Shown: positions 37,765-47,283 of the stretch, piece by piece | Layout of the letters: each line of letters starts with the position of its first letter | Numbering within the stretch: position 1 is the stretch's first letter | NCBI GenBank assembly: GCA_020632715.1 | Contig: JACKFA010000001.1 | Span: forward strand, 1,178,001-1,242,000 | Length of the DNA: 64,000 nucleotides | Direction of reading: 5' to 3' | Origin: Deltaproteobacteria bacterium | GTDB lineage: Bacteria > Myxococcota_A > UBA9042 > PHBI01 | The notes under the pieces: model-generated | Seen by the model: only the letters and a program-made list of their open reading frames with translations | Told to the model about the DNA's origin: nothing | Database searches by the model: none | Made by a program: the position numbers and the translations under genes

Positions 37765-38160
37765 TCAGACGACGCCGAGGATGGCGAGCTTCTCGCCCAG
37801 GACGTCGGCGCCGAAGGGCTTCATGATGTACTCGTTCGCCCCGGCAGCGAGGGCGCAGGTGACGCGCGAGAGCTCGGTCTCGCTCGTCACCATGACGACG
37901 CGCGCGGTGTCGTAGCGCGCGTCCTGGCGGATCTGGCCGACGAGCTCGAGCCCGTCCATGCGCGGCATGTTCCAGTCCACCAGGACGACGTCGGGCGGGG
38001 CCGCCTCGGCGAGGACGCGCAGCGCGTCGACGCCGTCGCTCGCGTCGCGCACGTCGAAGCCGAGGGTCTCGAGCGCGCGCCTGAGCACCGCTCGCATGGC
38101 GCGCGAGTCATCGACCACCAGGGCGCGGCGTGACGATGACGATGCTGAGCTGACGTTCAT
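37765..38160 (-). CDS. cheY: CheY-type single-domain response regulator
   Basis: 131 residues. Complete receiver: acidic pair LVVDDSRAMR, phospho-acceptor Asp in VVLVDWNMPRMDGLEL, Thr in VVMVTSETE, Lys in YIMKPFGADVL. Length and sequence match chemotaxis CheY proteins rather than transcription factors. It sits between cheW and cheB on the minus strand and would be the phospho-acceptor for the nearby CheA and the substrate of CheX. A short Ser-rich N-terminal extension precedes the domain. Confidence 0.9.
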   Translation of the reverse strand: MNVSSASSSSRRALVVDDSRAMRAVLRRALETLGFDVRDASDGVDALRVLAEAAPPDVVLVDWNMPRMDGLELVGQIRQDARYDTARVVMVTSETELSRVTCALAAGANEYIMKPFGADVLGEKLAILGVV

Positions 38161-38185
38161 CGGACCTCTGGGGGAGGACGGGTTC

Positions 38186-38647
38186 TCAGGAGCGGGCGGA
38201 GGTGACGAAGGCGGTCGCGGCGACGCGCGCGGGGTCGATGACGAGGAGGAGCTCGTCGGGGCGCTTGCAGACGGTCACCACGACGTCGCGGAGCGTCGGC
38301 GGGAGCGTCGCCGGCGGATCCTCGCAGGACTCCCACGGGACCTCGATGACGTCGCCGATGTCGTCGACGAGGAGGCTCATCGGGCCGTCCCCCGACGTGA
38401 TGACGACGTTCATCGGGCGCTTCCCGGCCGGGCGCGGCGGCATCGAGAGGCGCGTCCGGAGATCGACGGCGGTGACGATCTCCCCGCGCAGGTTGATGAG
38501 GCCGTGGACGACCGGGGGCGCGAGCGGGACGCGCGTCATCGCCTGCGGGTTCAGGACCTCCTGCACCTGGTCGACGGCGATGGCGAACGCGTGGGAGTCG
38601 AGCAGGAAGGTGCACAGGTGGAGCGGCTGGTGGTCGTGGTCCATCAT
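38186..38647 (-). CDS. cheW: Chemotaxis coupling protein CheW
   Basis: 153 residues of one CheW domain: CTFLLDSHAFAIAVDQVQEV, then GLINLRGEIVTAVDLRTRL and LLVDDIGDVIEVPWESCE. It bridges chemoreceptors to CheA. ATG at 38647 lies two bases after the cheA stop, consistent with translational coupling; a second ATG follows immediately. A longer open frame upstream overlaps cheA and is not supported. Together with the two CheW-like domains in CheA, three coupling modules are encoded in tandem. Confidence 0.9.
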   Translation of the reverse strand: MMDHDHQPLHLCTFLLDSHAFAIAVDQVQEVLNPQAMTRVPLAPPVVHGLINLRGEIVTAVDLRTRLSMPPRPAGKRPMNVVITSGDGPMSLLVDDIGDVIEVPWESCEDPPATLPPTLRDVVVTVCKRPDELLLVIDPARVAATAFVTSARS

Positions 38648-38649
38648 GT

Positions 38650-40940
38650 TCAGAACGCTCCGTTGGCCATGGCGTGGACGGTCTCGGCGTCGAGGATCTC
38701 GGTCACCTTGCCCTGGATGACCATCGAGCCGCACACGCCGCGCCGGCCGCCCTGGCGGACGAAGCCGACCTCGGGCTCGACGACGTCGGCGATCTCCTCG
38801 ACCACGAAGCCGAGGCTCTTCTCGCCGCTCGTGTGGACGACGACGCGCAGCACGTCCGAGGGCTCGCGCGAGCCGCCGAAGAGGTCGGCGAGGTAGACGA
38901 GCTCGAGGATCTCGCCGCGGTACTGGATGCAGTCCGACCCGCCGACCCGCTCCACGATGCCGCTGTCGAACTCCTCGAGGCGGTCGACCGACGAGAGCGG
39001 CAGCGCCATCGGCGCCTCGGCCCCGGTGCGGAGGAGGAGGTAGCTCGAGCGGGGCGCGTCGGCCTTCTTCGGCGCGGCCGTGGCGGAGCGCGCGGCGATC
39101 TGCCGCTCGGCCGCCCGGACGCCCGCCTTGTTGGCGAGGCCGTTCACGTCGAGGATGAGCGCGACCTTGCCGTCGCCCATGATGGTCGCGCCGGGGTACA
39201 CCTCGAGCCCGCGGAGGCCGCGCCCGATGGGCTTCACGACGATCTCCTCGGTGTCGAAGATGTCCTGCACGACGAGGCCGAACTGGACGCCGTCGGCCTG
39301 CACCACGACGACGTGCCAGTCGCGCGGCTCCTCGCCGGGGTCGTCGAGGCCGAGGACGCCGGCGAGGTCGACGAGCGCGAGGAGGCGCCCGCGGAGGCGC
39401 ATGACCGGCACGCCGTGGATGCGCTCGACCGTCTTCCCGACGGCCTCCGCCTCGATGAGGAGGAGCTCGAGCAGGTTCACCTGCGGGATGGCGAAGCGCT
39501 CCTCGCGCGTCCCGACGATGAGCGCCGGGATGATGGCGAGGGTGAGCGGGATCCGGATGCGGACGGTCGTGCCGCGGCCGATGGTGCTCTCGATCTCGAC
39601 GCTCCCGCCGATGCGCTCGACGTTGGTCCGGACGACGTCCATGCCGACGCCGCGCCCGGAGAGGTTCGAGACGGCCTTCGCCGTGGAGAAGCCGGGCAGG
39701 AAGATGAGGTTGTAGATCTCCTGCGGGCTCAGCTGGCTCGCGCGCGCCGCCGTGATGAGCCCGCGCTCGACCGCCTTCGCGGTGACGGCGGCCGGGTCGA
39801 TGCCGGCGCCGTCGTCGGCGAGCTCGATGTTGACGCGACCGCCCTCGTGGTAGGCGCGCAGCTGGAGACGACCCGTGTCGGGCTTCCCCGCCGCGAGTCG
39901 CGTCGACGGCGCCTCGATGCCGTGGTCGATGGCGTTCCGCACGAGGTGCGTGAGCGGGTCGGCGATGGCCTCGATGATGCTGCGGTCGAGCTCGGTGCCG
40001 GCGCCCTCGACGTCGAGGCGCACGAGCTTCCCGCAGCTCGCCGCGAGGTCGCGCACGACGCGCGGATAGCGGCTCCAGACGCTCTGGATGGGCTGCATGC
40101 GGGTCTTCATGACCCCCTCCTGCAGCTCCCCCGTGATGAGGTTCACGCGCTGCACCGTGGCGGCGAGCGCGCTGTCGCCGATGTTCGCGGCGGCGTTGAC
40201 GAGCTGGTTGCGCGCGAGGACGAGCTCGCCGACGAGGTTCATGAGCCGGTCGAGCGTGCCCACGTCCACGCGGATCCGCGGGTCGGGGCCGTGGTCGCCC
40301 GACGGCGGCGCCGCGCGGTCGGCGAGCGCGGCGGCGGCGGCCACGGGGCCCGCAGGCGACGCCTCGGGCGGCTCGACGACCGGCGGGGCCGGAGGCCTCG
40401 GCGCGGGCGGGGGCGCCGGCTCGTCCGGGGGATCAGCACGACGGCGCCGCTCCGCGCGGGCGCCGCGGCGACGGGGGCCGGCGCGGGCGCGGCGGCCTGC
40501 CGCGGAGGGGGTGCGGGCGCGGGCGCTGGCGCTGGCGCGGCGGTGGCGCTCGGGCCCTCGGCGGCGGCGACGCCCAGGGCGTCGAGGAGCGCGGCGTAGT
40601 CCTCGGTGCCCTCGTCGCCGTGCTCGGCGACGTGCTCGACCATCGTCCGGAGCGCGTCGCACATGCGCAGGAGCACGGTGGTCCGCGCCGCGTCGAGGCG
40701 GATGATGCCGTCGCGCATCCGCGAGAGCAGCGTCTCGCCCGCGTGCGCCACGGACTGCAGGCGGTGGAACTCGAAGAAGCTCGCGGTGCCCTTGAGGGTG
40801 TGCACCACGCGGAACACGCTGGACAGGAGCTCGCCGTCGGTCGGCGACGCCTCGAGCAGGACGAGCTCGGCGTCGAGGCGGTCGAGGTTCTCTCGACTCT
40901 CGATCAGGAACTCGTTCAGGAGTTCGGGGTCATCGTACAT
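38650..40940 (-). CDS. cheA: Chemotaxis histidine kinase CheA, one frameshift in the linker
   Basis: The N-terminal frame gives the HPt domain (His47 in VVHTLKGTASFF) and a Pro/Ala linker. The C-terminal frame carries the rest. It has a dimerisation helix (VDVGTLDRLMNLVGELVLAR), an ATPase with HLVRNAIDHGIEAPSTR, and the GFSTAKAVSNLSGRGVGMDV box. Two successive CheW-like domains follow. The frame changes in the C5 run at 40427-40431; adding one C joins VVLIP to PDEPAPPP and gives about 763 residues. There is no P2 CheY-binding domain, only a low-complexity linker. The frameshift falls in non-conserved sequence and is plausibly a sequencing error. The gene lies between the chemoreceptor and cheW. 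Confidence 0.87.
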
Positions 40941-40979
40941 CGTGGAGACCGTTCCTCAGGGGGAGAGGGAGGGGACGCG

Positions 40980-43415
40980 TCAGACGTGGTCGAGGCGCTT
41001 GACGAGCTTTCGCAGCCCGGCAGCGAGCTCGTGGAGCTTCGCCGCGGAGGTGAGGGTCTCGGCGGCGCCCGTGGCCGCGCCGCGCGCCTGGTCTGAGACC
41101 CCCTGGACGCTCTCGGAGATCCGCCCGGCGCCGCGCGCGGCGTCGGAGGCGTTGCTCGCGATGTCGCCCATCGTGACCGCCTGCTCCTCGACGGCGCTCG
41201 CGATGGTGTTCTGGTAGTCGTTGATCTGCGCCACGACGGCGCCGATCTCCTGGATGTCGTCGACCGCGCGGCGCGTGTCGTCGCGGATGGCCTCGATGCG
41301 CTGCGAGATGTCGCGCGTGGCGGCGGCGGTCTGCTTGGCGAGCTCCTTGACCTCGCTCGCCACGACCGCGAAGCCCTTGCCGGCGTCGCCGGCCCGCGCG
41401 GCCTCGATGGTCGCGTTCAGCGCGAGCAGGTTGGTCTGCTGCGCGATGGAGTTGATGACCTTCACGACCTGCCCGATCTCGACCGAGCTCGCGCCGAGCT
41501 TCGCGACGGTGCCGTTGGTCTGATCGGCGACCGCGACGGCGCGGGTCGCGACGCGCGCCGCGTCGTGGGCGCTCTTCGCGATCTCGCGCACGGTCGCGTT
41601 CATCTGCTCGGCCGCGGCGGCGACGGAGCCCACGTTGTGGGCGACCTGCGTCGCGACGTCCTTCACGGAGCTCGCCTGCGACAGCGTCTGCTTCGCGTGG
41701 TCGCTCATGGTGTGGGCGACGCGCGAGAGCTCGTCGGACGCGCTGCCGAGGGACTCGGCGTGCGCGGTGACCTGCTCCTGGGTGTTCACGCGATCCGTCA
41801 CGATGGACCACGCGACGAGCGTGCCGTGGTGCGTACCGTCGGCGTCCTGGAGCGCGACGTAGAAGATCTCGACGGCGTCGCGCGCCATGGCGAACGTCGC
41901 CTTCACCGGCAGCACCTCGGGGTTCTCGAGGAGCATCCGCGTCCGGACGTCCCCGCCCGTGACCTCCATGAAGTCGGCTCCGATGAGCTCGTCGACGGGC
42001 ACGAGCGTCTGGTCCCCGAGCGCGAGGTTGAGCTCGACGCAGGCCTTGTTGATGTAGCGGACGATCCCCTGGCGATCGACGAACATGACCGCCGCCGGGG
42101 CGTGGTCCGCCATCGCGGCGAACGGGATCACCTCCGCGGGCGGCTCCGGCTCCGGCTCCGGCGCGCGCTCCGGCTCGGGCGCCGCGACGGGCTCGGGCGC
42201 CAGCGAGGCGACGCACACCGCCTTGAACGGCCGCCCGGCCGGGTCGAGGATGGGGCTGTAGGTCCCGTGGACGCGCGCCGTCTCGCCGCCCCGCGTGCGG
42301 AAGGCGACCTCGCCCTCGACGACCTCCGAGGCGCACAGGGCGCGCCAGAGATCGAAGGGCGCGGGGATCGAGGACGCGCCGTGGTCGACGAGCATCCCGT
42401 GCTCCATGCGGAGGAGGTCCCGCTCCCCGAAGCCGGTCAGCCCGCAGAAGGCCGCGTTCGACCCGAGCACGCGCCCGTCGAGGTCCATCTCGAGGAGCGC
42501 CTGCCCGCGCGAGAGCGCCTCGAGCTGCCCGGCGAGGTCGGCGGTGCGCCGCATCTCCTCGGTGACGTCCGTCGCGAGGACCACGACCTTCACGCAGCGC
42601 CCGAGGCGGTCGAGGACCGGCGTGTAGCTCGCCTGGAGCCAGAGCTCGCGCCCGTCGGCGCCGACGTGGACGCCGCGCTCGGCGTGCGGGCGGCCCTGCG
42701 CGAGCGCCGCCCAGAACCGCTGATACTCCGCCGTGTCGCGCTGCGCGGCCGGCACGAAGAGCGCGTGGTGGCGCCCCTCGATCTCGTCGAGGCCGTAGCC
42801 CGTGACGGCGAGGAAGTTGTCGTTCGCCCAGAGGACGTGCCCCTCGGGCGAGAGCTCGAGGACCGCGTGCATCCTCAAGAGCGCCTCGACCTTCCGCTGG
42901 AAGTCGACGCGGCGCGAGACCTCCTCGGTCTGGTCGAAGAGCGTGACGATCACCTTGACCGGGCGCCCGTGCGGCCCGAGCACCGGGATGAGGCGCGTCG
43001 CGAACCAGCGCTCCTCGCCGCCGCACACGCACTGGATCTCGAGGGACTGCGCGGTCCCCTGCGCGAGGCTCGCCCACAGGAGGCGCGTGACGGGGCCGGC
43101 CCCCCCGCGCTTCGGCTCCTGGAGGACGGAGAAGTGCTGCCCGACGAGCTCGTCCTCCGGCACGCCGAAGGTCTCGAGCGCGCGCGGGCTCACCCGCCGG
43201 ATGGTGCCGTCGAGCGCGAGCTCGAGCAGGAGCTCGGTCGCCTCGAGCGCCGACTTCTCCGCCCGGAGCAGCGCGAGCTCGTCGAAGGTCGCGGGCTCGC
43301 CGGCGTCGGCGCGGGCGACCGTGACGGCCGCGGGCCGCGGGAAGGTGCCGGTGGACGGGCGCTCGGGGGCGGCGAGCTCACCCGGCGCTCCCGGGGTGTC
43401 ATGGTCAACGGTCAC
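40980..43415 (-). CDS. Soluble chemoreceptor with multiple PAS domains
   Basis: About 811 residues, no transmembrane helix. Three to four PAS/PAC units occupy residues about 60-520; segments include EATELLLELALDGTIRRVSP, HAVLELSPEGHVLWANDNFL and AAVMFVDRQGIVRYINKACV. PAC-like VKVIVTLFDQTEEVS and VKVVVLATDVTEEM occur between them. The C-terminal signalling domain has the hairpin NSIAQQTNLLALNATIEAAR and GFAVVASEVKELA. Such receptors sense redox state, small ligands or energy status inside the cell and control CheA. I chose GTG 43415 (AAGGAG five bases upstream); TTG 43436 is an alternative. The gene heads the minus-strand chemotaxis operon. Confidence 0.88.
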   Translation of the reverse strand: MTVDHDTPGAPGELAAPERPSTGTFPRPAAVTVARADAGEPATFDELALLRAEKSALEATELLLELALDGTIRRVSPRALETFGVPEDELVGQHFSVLQEPKRGGAGPVTRLLWASLAQGTAQSLEIQCVCGGEERWFATRLIPVLGPHGRPVKVIVTLFDQTEEVSRRVDFQRKVEALLRMHAVLELSPEGHVLWANDNFLAVTGYGLDEIEGRHHALFVPAAQRDTAEYQRFWAALAQGRPHAERGVHVGADGRELWLQASYTPVLDRLGRCVKVVVLATDVTEEMRRTADLAGQLEALSRGQALLEMDLDGRVLGSNAAFCGLTGFGERDLLRMEHGMLVDHGASSIPAPFDLWRALCASEVVEGEVAFRTRGGETARVHGTYSPILDPAGRPFKAVCVASLAPEPVAAPEPERAPEPEPEPPAEVIPFAAMADHAPAAVMFVDRQGIVRYINKACVELNLALGDQTLVPVDELIGADFMEVTGGDVRTRMLLENPEVLPVKATFAMARDAVEIFYVALQDADGTHHGTLVAWSIVTDRVNTQEQVTAHAESLGSASDELSRVAHTMSDHAKQTLSQASSVKDVATQVAHNVGSVAAAAEQMNATVREIAKSAHDAARVATRAVAVADQTNGTVAKLGASSVEIGQVVKVINSIAQQTNLLALNATIEAARAGDAGKGFAVVASEVKELAKQTAAATRDISQRIEAIRDDTRRAVDDIQEIGAVVAQINDYQNTIASAVEEQAVTMGDIASNASDAARGAGRISESVQGVSDQARGAATGAAETLTSAAKLHELAAGLRKLVKRLDHV

Positions 43416-43702
43416 GGCGACTCCTTGGTCCGACAACCTCTACGGGCTTCCCCGAGTGCACCTTTAGCTCGCCGTCACGGGCCGGTTACCCGCGCCGCGA
43501 ACGCGCCCAGGCCAGAGCCGCCCCCAGATCGCCGCGCGGCCGCCATACCGGCCGGTCCAGTGGCGCTGCGGCGGCGCGCCAGTAACAAACGCGACGGGAC
43601 GGGCCTTCAACCGGCGGCGCGACCGCCCGATGCCTTGGGAGTGCCGCGGGAGCCCCACGCGACCGCCGAGAACGATGGCACCCAGGAAGAAGGTCTCCAC
43701 CC

Positions 43703-44713
43703 ATGACTGCAGCCCGACCGCGATCGGCCAGCGCGCCCCTGTCACGCCTCCCAGGGGTCTCCGACCAGCTCACGGCCATCCGTCCGAGCGTGGAGGAGTG
43801 CCTAAGGTGGCTCGAGGAGCGCGTCGAGACGCGCATCGACGACGCGACGACCCGCTCCGAGCAAGGCGTGCTCGAGGCGGGCAGCGCGGTCGAGGCCATC
43901 CTCGCCGAGGCCCGCGCCCACGTGAACGAGACGCAGGCGACGCTCAACGACCTCACGGCGGCCGGCTCGTCCGACTCCGTCTTCGAGGCGGTGAACGACC
44001 AGGCGCGCTGCGTGTCGCAGTACGTGCAGAAGCTCCAGACGGCGACGCGGGATCAGGCCGCCGCCGCCAGCGCGGCCATCGCGCAGGTCGACGAGATGCA
44101 CGCCCTCGCGCACGCGATGGAGCAGGTCGCCTCCGAGACGCGCATCGTCGCGATCAACGCCCGCATCGAGGCGTCCCGCCTCGGCCCCCAGGGCAAGCCG
44201 ATGATCATCATCGCCGAGGAGATGTCGCGGCTGAACCAGCACGTGCAGTCGATGAACAAGGCGGTCGAGGCGCTCACGAACGAGCTCTGCGTGGTGCTCC
44301 CGCGCATCGAGGCGCTCGGCCTCGGGATGCGCGCGCAGGCCGAGGAGTTCGAGACCACGCTCACCGAGGGCCTCGGCGACGTCGCGCGCGGCGCCGACGC
44401 GTTCCGCCGCGGCGTCGAGAACGTCCTCGCCGCGGGTGATCGCCGCCTCTCGTCGATCCTCGAGAAGGCGTACGCCGCGCTCTCGCACCTCCAGTTCCAG
44501 GATCCGGTCCGCCAGGACCTCGCGCTCTTCGAGGGCGAGGTCCGCGCCGTCACGGACAACATCCGCGAGAGCGTCCGCACCGGCGAGCCCTGCCAGAAGC
44601 CGCCGGGCGACCTCGCGCACCGCCGCCGCCACAACCGCGGCCTCGCGGGCGAGGAGCACGTCGTCACCGATGACGGCGACACCATCACCGCCGGCGAGGT
44701 CCTGCTCTTCTGA
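43703..44713 (+). CDS. MCP-like signalling protein with CheZ-like DxxxQ motif
   Basis: 336 residues, helical, soluble. The central part resembles the receptor hairpin tip (ASETRIVAINARIEASRLGP, IIIAEEMSRLNQHVQSMNKA) but diverges from the usual QTNLLALNAAIEA. A later helix reads SHLQFQDPVRQDL. Asp267 and Gln271 reproduce the DxxxQ spacing that CheZ uses to hydrolyse CheY-P (known for CheZ; its presence here is my reading). Proteins with LQFQD..RQ occur among short MCP-like annotations. It is transcribed away from the chemoreceptor operon and immediately followed by a cheY. ATG at 43703 has AAGG at eight bases. Confidence 0.75.
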   Translation: MTAARPRSASAPLSRLPGVSDQLTAIRPSVEECLRWLEERVETRIDDATTRSEQGVLEAGSAVEAILAEARAHVNETQATLNDLTAAGSSDSVFEAVNDQARCVSQYVQKLQTATRDQAAAASAAIAQVDEMHALAHAMEQVASETRIVAINARIEASRLGPQGKPMIIIAEEMSRLNQHVQSMNKAVEALTNELCVVLPRIEALGLGMRAQAEEFETTLTEGLGDVARGADAFRRGVENVLAAGDRRLSSILEKAYAALSHLQFQDPVRQDLALFEGEVRAVTDNIRESVRTGEPCQKPPGDLAHRRRHNRGLAGEEHVVTDDGDTITAGEVLLF

Positions 44714-44783
44714 GCCTCCGCCCCCCCGACCGCCGCAACGACACGCTCAGCGTACCCTGCAAGAGACAGAGAGAGGAATGCCC

Positions 44784-45152
44784 ATGTCCATCAAGATCCT
44801 CATCGTCGACGACTCGGCGACCGTGCGCCAGCAGGTCCGCCTCGCCCTCCAGCAGGCCGGCTTCGACATCGTCGAGGCTGTCGACGGGGTCGACGGCATC
44901 GAGAAGCTGTCGTCCCACCGCGACGTCCGCCTCGTCATCGCCGACGTCAACATGCCCCGCATGAACGGGCTCGAGATGGTCGAGTCCATCGCGAAGAACC
45001 CGGCGCTCAACTCCGTGCCCATCGTGATGCTCACGACGGAGGGCAACCCGGATCTCGTCCGCCGCGCCAAGGACGCCGGCGCGAAGGGGTGGATCGTGAA
45101 GCCCTTCAAGGCGCACCTCCTCGTCGCGGCGGCCCAGAAGCTCGCCGCCTGA
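44784..45152 (+). CDS. CheY-type response regulator (second copy)
   Basis: 122 residues. Acidic pair LIVDDSATVRQQ, phospho-Asp in LVIADVNMPRMNGLEM, Thr in VMLTTEGNPDLV, Lys in GWIVKPFKAHLL. The TTEGN and WIVKPF segments are typical for chemotaxis CheY proteins. ATG 44784 was preferred over 44778 because GAGAGG then sits seven bases upstream. It lies between the MCP-like protein and a membrane HPt-ATPase kinase on the same strand, so its phosphate may come from that kinase. Confidence 0.9.
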   Translation: MSIKILIVDDSATVRQQVRLALQQAGFDIVEAVDGVDGIEKLSSHRDVRLVIADVNMPRMNGLEMVESIAKNPALNSVPIVMLTTEGNPDLVRRAKDAGAKGWIVKPFKAHLLVAAAQKLAA

Positions 45153-45234
45153 GCCCCGCCGCGCGCCCGCCTCGCCGGAGGCGGGCCGCGGCCCCCGTTT
45201 GCCCTCGCCCCCGCGCCGCCGAGGTCGGCCGCCC

Positions 45235-47283
45235 ATGCTGAAGCGTGTCCTCAACCATCTGGTCTTGCCGCCCGAGATCACCCCCTTCGAGGCGAGCTAC
45301 CTGAAGCGGATGAACCGCGTCGGGCTCATCGCCTTCTGGCTGCACCTGCCGGTCTTCACGCTCATCGCCTGGGCGAACGACACGGGCCCCCTCGCCACGG
45401 CCCTCTGGACGGTGGGGCTCCTCGCCGGGCCCACCCTCGCCTACCGGCGCTTCGAGAACCCGCGCAACGTCTCGCTCACCTACGGCGTCACGGCGATGTG
45501 CCTCGGCGCGCTGCTCGTGCACATCGGGCAGGGCCCGATGCAGATCGAGATGCACTTCTACTTCTTCGCGCTCATCGCGTCGTTGTCGCTCTACGGCAAC
45601 CCCATGGTGAACGTGCTCGCCGCGGTGACGGTCGCCCTCCACCACCTCCTCTTCTGGCTCTTCCTCCCGGAGAGCGTCTTCAACTACAACGCGTCGATCT
45701 GGGTCGTCGCCGTGCACGCCCTCTTCGTGGTCGTCGAGACCCCCGCCGCCTGCTTCATCTCCCGCTCCTTCTTCGACAACGTCATCGGCCTCGAGCGCAT
45801 CGTCCGCGCTCGCACCGCGGCCCTCGACGAGCGCACGCAGAAGATGCGCCTCGTGCTCGACAACGTCGCGCAGGGCTTCCTCACGATGGACCGCGCGCGC
45901 CGCCTCTCGCCCGAGCGCTCGGCCGCCATCGTCCACTGCTTCGGCGCCATCGCCGACGACGCCACGCTCGACGACCTCCTCCGCCCGCACGACCCGGTCG
46001 CGGCGGACACGCTCGCGCTCGGCTGGGACATGGTCCTCGAGGGCTTCCTCCCGCTCGAGGTCGCGCTCGACGCGCTCCCGCGCGAGCTCCGCGTGGGCGC
46101 GCGGGTCGTCGAGATCGAGTACCGCCCGATCGGCGACCCCGAGGCCTTCGAGAACACGCTCGTCGTCATGACCGACGTCACCCTCGCCCGCGAGGCGGCG
46201 CGCGCGGAGGCCGAGCAGCGCGAGATGGTCGCGATCTTCGAGCGGGTCTTCGCCGACCGCGCCGGCTTCGTCGAGTTCTTCGAGGAGGGGAACGCCCTCG
46301 TCGACGCCGTGGAGGGGATCTCCCCGGACGCGGACCCCTCCGCGCTCGCCGGCCTCCGCCGCGACCTCCACACGCTCAAGGGCAACGCCGGGCTCCTCGG
46401 CATCGACACGCTCGCGGCGATCTGCCACCGCCTCGAGGCGTCGCTCATCGAGGACGGGACCCTGCCGACGCCGAGCCAGCGCGCCGAGCTGCGGGAGCGG
46501 TGGGAGCGCCTCCGCGTCGCCGTCGCCCGCCTCCTCGGCGACCGTGAGCGGGCGACCATCGAGCTCGACGAGACCGACTACGAGGCGCTCCTCGACGCGG
46601 TCGTCGCGGGGCGTCCGACGCGCGAGCTCGAGGCCCTGATCCGCGGCTGGCGGCTCGAGCCGACCGAGCGCCGCCTCTCCCGCTTCGCCGAGCAGGCGCG
46701 CGCCCTCGCGGAGCGCATCGGCAAGGGCGACCTCGACATCGCGACGGCGCCGCACGGGATCCGGCTCGATCCGGCGCGTTGGTCGCGCTTCTGGCAGAGC
46801 TTCGTGCACGTCGTCCGGAACGCGGTCGACCACGGCGTCGAGGACGCCGACGCGCGCACGGCGGCCGGCAAGCCCGAGCAAGGGCGCCTCGAGCTCGCGA
46901 CCTTCACCGCCGGCGACGAGCTCGTCGTCCAGCTCACCGACGACGGCCGCGGCGTCGACTGGGAGCGCATCGCGGAGCGAGCGCGGGCGCTCGGGCTCCC
47001 GACGGACTCCGAGGAGGCGCTCCACGCCGCCATGTTCACCGACGGCGTGACGACGCGTGACGCGGCGTCCCTGATCTCCGGTCGCGGGGTCGGCATGTCG
47101 GCCGTCGCCGAGGCGTGCAAGGCGCTCGGCGGCGCGGTCGAGGTCGCGTCGCGCCCGGGCGTCGGCACGACGGTCCGCTTCCGCTTCCCGCTCGACGAGA
47201 TCGGGGAGCCCGCGCGCGTCTTCCACCGGACCTGGTCGGGGACGCCGAGCGGCAAGCACCTCCGCCCGCGGGTGGCGGCGTGA
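45235..47283 (+). CDS. Membrane CheA-like kinase: 6-TM sensor, HPt and ATPase domains
   Basis: 682 residues. The first 180 contain about six helices, including MHFYFFALIASLSLYGN and ALHHLLFWLF, a His-rich pattern seen in some membrane sensors. A linker with a PAS remnant follows (LDNVAQGFLTMDRARRLSPE). Then come an HPt domain with His379 in RRDLHTLKGNAGLLG and a CheA-type ATPase (HVVRNAVDHGVEDADARTA, GRGVGMSAVAEACKALGG). There is no CheW domain and no DHp, and the protein ends soon after the ATPase. It would autophosphorylate HPt and pass phosphate to the adjacent CheY-like protein. Its stop overlaps the GTG of the thioredoxin-like gene, so these are coupled. Confidence 0.83.
   Translation: MLKRVLNHLVLPPEITPFEASYLKRMNRVGLIAFWLHLPVFTLIAWANDTGPLATALWTVGLLAGPTLAYRRFENPRNVSLTYGVTAMCLGALLVHIGQGPMQIEMHFYFFALIASLSLYGNPMVNVLAAVTVALHHLLFWLFLPESVFNYNASIWVVAVHALFVVVETPAACFISRSFFDNVIGLERIVRARTAALDERTQKMRLVLDNVAQGFLTMDRARRLSPERSAAIVHCFGAIADDATLDDLLRPHDPVAADTLALGWDMVLEGFLPLEVALDALPRELRVGARVVEIEYRPIGDPEAFENTLVVMTDVTLAREAARAEAEQREMVAIFERVFADRAGFVEFFEEGNALVDAVEGISPDADPSALAGLRRDLHTLKGNAGLLGIDTLAAICHRLEASLIEDGTLPTPSQRAELRERWERLRVAVARLLGDRERATIELDETDYEALLDAVVAGRPTRELEALIRGWRLEPTERRLSRFAEQARALAERIGKGDLDIATAPHGIRLDPARWSRFWQSFVHVVRNAVDHGVEDADARTAAGKPEQGRLELATFTAGDELVVQLTDDGRGVDWERIAERARALGLPTDSEEALHAAMFTDGVTTRDAASLISGRGVGMSAVAEACKALGGAVEVASRPGVGTTVRFRFPLDEIGEPARVFHRTWSGTPSGKHLRPRVAA

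Noticed and set aside
36080..37915. A 611-codon plus-strand frame across the cheX-cheB region
   Set aside because: It is antisense to recognised chemotaxis proteins and has no protein-like composition.
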